Shown here: positions 47,001-48,533 of the stretch, piece after piece
Layout: the number at the start of each line of letters is the position of its first letter
Numbering within the stretch: position 1 is the first letter of the stretch
Assembly (NCBI GenBank): GCA_947496145.1
Contig: CANMBS010000039.1
Coordinates: 1-48,533, forward strand
Length of the DNA stretch: 48,533 nt
Direction of reading: 5' to 3'
Source of the DNA: an uncultured Pseudovibrio sp.
Lineage (GTDB): Bacteria > Pseudomonadota > Alphaproteobacteria > Rhizobiales > Stappiaceae
Notes under the pieces: generated by a model
The model's input: the letters and a program-made list of their open reading frames with translations, nothing else
Database searches by the model: none
What the model was told of the DNA's origin: nothing
Program-made: the position numbers and the translations under genes

Positions 47001-48257
47001 ATGAACAGCACTTTTGCAGGTATCGATTTTGGCACCTCAAACTCCACAGTGGGAGTCTTCGCGGAGCAACAGCCTGAGTTGATTATGTTAGAAGAAGGTC
47101 ATCGGGAAATGCCTTCTGCCATTTTTTTCAACTTCGAAGACGAGCAGATTGTTTACGGCAGACAAGCGAAGGAAGAATACATCAGGGGCGACGAGGGCCG
47201 CCTTATGCAGGCACTGAAAAGCGTGCTGGGTACATCTCTCATTCAGGAGAAAACCGCCGTCATGGGTGGGCGCATGGCCTTCAGGGACATCATTGCCCTG
47301 TATTTGCGTCACCTGAAACGGAAACTTGATACGCACATGCAAGAAAACGTTTCCAAGGTTGTTTTAGGGCGTCCTGTACACTTTATTGATGGGGATGAGG
47401 TTGCTGACCGCGCTGCCCAGAACACGCTGGAGGGTATCGCAAAACAGGAAGGCTTTGAGCATATTGCATTTCAGTATGAGCCTATTGCAGCTGCTCTTGC
47501 CTATGAGCAGTCAGTGCACCGGGAAGAGCTGATCCTCGTGCTGGATATTGGCGGAGGCACAGCAGATTTTTCAGTCATCAAAGTCTCACCAGAGCGTAAA
47601 AATGCCGTTGATCGGGCAGATGATATCCTTGCCAATACCGGCATCCACATCGGCGGTACAGATTTTGACCGCTTGCTTTCGCTTTCTCAGATCATGCCTC
47701 AGTTCGGATATAAAACCCTGACAAAGGACGGCAAACGGGCATTGCCCTCGAAGTATTACTTTGATCTGGCAACCTGGCAGTTCATTAATCAGCTTTATAC
47801 ACCCAATACATTGAGGGAGTTAGGTGAGGTACGGCGTGAGGCTGCACATCCCCATTTGGTAGAGCGCCTGCGCGAGGTCGTCCGGGCCAAACACGGGCAC
47901 ATGCTTGCCACCCGTGTTGAACAGTCCAAAATAGACTTATCTTCAACCGATACGGCAGAACTAAAAATTGAGCTCGAGGATGAGGATATTCTCATTAATG
48001 CGACAAATGCAGACTTTCACGCGGCGATAGCAGGATCGGTGCAAAAGATTGAAGCAACAATTCATGAGGCCTTAAACAAGGCTGGAGTGAAAGGCGAACA
48101 AATCACAAGCTTATTTCTGACTGGCGGAACGACCCGTATTCCAATGTTACGCTCTCATTTCAACTCTCTCATGCCGGGTGCTTCAATCGTAGAGGGTGAC
48201 GTTTTTGGCGCGGTTGGTCTGGGTCTCGCAGCAGATGCTCGCCGAAAATTCGCATAA
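47001..48257 (+). CDS. short Hsp70 family protein (YegD-like)
   Basis: A 418-residue actin-fold ATPase with the Hsp70 phosphate-binding loops: GIDFGTSNSTVGVF at the start, LDIGGGTADFSVIK in the middle and LTGGTTRIPMLRS near the end. It stops where the substrate-binding domain would begin, as in YegD, so it is a nucleotide-binding domain only. The start at 47001 has AGAGG a few bases upstream; a longer open frame from 46767 adds 78 residues of non-family sequence. The client or function is unknown, and no DnaJ or GrpE gene is near. Confidence 0.92.
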   Translation: MNSTFAGIDFGTSNSTVGVFAEQQPELIMLEEGHREMPSAIFFNFEDEQIVYGRQAKEEYIRGDEGRLMQALKSVLGTSLIQEKTAVMGGRMAFRDIIALYLRHLKRKLDTHMQENVSKVVLGRPVHFIDGDEVADRAAQNTLEGIAKQEGFEHIAFQYEPIAAALAYEQSVHREELILVLDIGGGTADFSVIKVSPERKNAVDRADDILANTGIHIGGTDFDRLLSLSQIMPQFGYKTLTKDGKRALPSKYYFDLATWQFINQLYTPNTLRELGEVRREAAHPHLVERLREVVRAKHGHMLATRVEQSKIDLSSTDTAELKIELEDEDILINATNADFHAAIAGSVQKIEATIHEALNKAGVKGEQITSLFLTGGTTRIPMLRSHFNSLMPGASIVEGDVFGAVGLGLAADARRKFA

Positions 48258-48435
48258 ATCACTCTCCGGCCTAAAATTTAAGATTTTGCTTCCCTTGTCA
48301 TGTGATGCGACGAGAGAAGCTGCTTTGGCACCTCCATTTTACAGCAACAGTTTGTTTTCTTTGCTTTGCGCTTTAAAGCCTAGCTCTTGTTTACAAACAG
48401 GTTTCACAAATCCGTAAATTTGTGATTCAAGGTAG

Positions 48436-48533
48436 TTTGTTCGTGCAATACGGGAACGGGGTGGCCGCAAACCTAAGGATCACCGCCGTGTTCTTGATGG
48501 GATATTCTGGATTGCCAGAACCGGCGCACAATG
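48436..48533 (+). mobile_element. IS5-type transposase fragment cut by the window edge
   Basis: From about 48463 the frame reads GRKPKDHRRVLDGIFWIARTGA, the early part of IS5-type transposases. A TAG at 48433 lies in the same frame just upstream and no start is seen, so the 5' part is missing, frame-shifted or in another frame. The remainder lies beyond the window. This marks an insertion sequence or remnant next to the Hsp70 gene. Confidence 0.72.

Noticed and set aside
1-48533. CRISPR array, tRNA or rRNA genes
   Set aside because: No regularly spaced repeats and no cloverleaf or rRNA-like stretches were noticed on reading.

Overview
The window looks like chromosomal DNA from a marine alphaproteobacterium of the Pseudovibrio/Stappiaceae type. 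This is inferred from moderate GC, the RkpR/KpsE-type capsule exporter, the mix of aromatic and hydroxyproline-type catabolic genes, and general protein style. No rRNA or tRNA gene was seen to confirm it. No sequence search was possible, so family assignments rest on motifs read directly from the translations.

Layout. (1) 285-9205, minus strand: a single-module, highly reducing type I polyketide synthase (KS-AT-DH-degenerate MT-ER-KR-ACP, no thioesterase) overlaps by 4 nt a downstream PLP-dependent alpha-oxoamine synthase. This is the most interesting unit: the architecture predicts a chain released by decarboxylative condensation with an amino acid, giving a sphingoid-like amino ketone. (2) 9360-14390, minus: a Fic AMP-transferase whose start is flanked by three copies of a 10-bp repeat, homogentisate dioxygenase, and an alpha-ketoglutaric-semialdehyde dehydrogenase. 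(3) 14526-16570, minus: a second polyketide locus, with a small membrane protein, a type III PKS and an isoprenylcysteine-methyltransferase-like membrane enzyme (alkylpyrone-type). (4) 16820-28168, minus: NCS1 permease, EamA transporter, alpha/beta hydrolase, large chemoreceptor, hotdog thioesterase, Fe-alcohol dehydrogenase, MFS transporter and a YrbL-like kinase-fold protein. (5) 28339-38090: CoA-transferase, an SDR, then a compact plus-strand capsule operon (KpsE, KpsM, KpsT, two tandem KpsS-like proteins, a formyltransferase-like enzyme) ending tail-to-tail with a second EamA transporter. (6) 38300-42786: a probable DUF2798-type membrane protein, then a plus-strand trio of cytochrome P450, J1-crystallin-like ADP-ribosylglycohydrolase and Tat-type flavin amine oxidase. 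(7) 42961-44175: decayed IS256-type and IS481-type transposase genes. (8) 44172-48257: RidA, GDP-L-fucose synthase and GDP-mannose dehydratase on minus, then a short Hsp70 (YegD-like) on plus. The window ends inside an IS5-type transposase fragment.

How parts may work together (inference): the KpsEMT and KpsS-like genes probably assemble and export a surface polysaccharide through an ABC pathway, and gmd/fcl could provide GDP-fucose for it. The type I PKS/oxoamine synthase and the type III PKS/methyltransferase pairs probably make two separate lipid-like metabolites. The gene trio at 38.8-42.8 kb has no recognisable pathway and may be an undescribed oxidative cassette.
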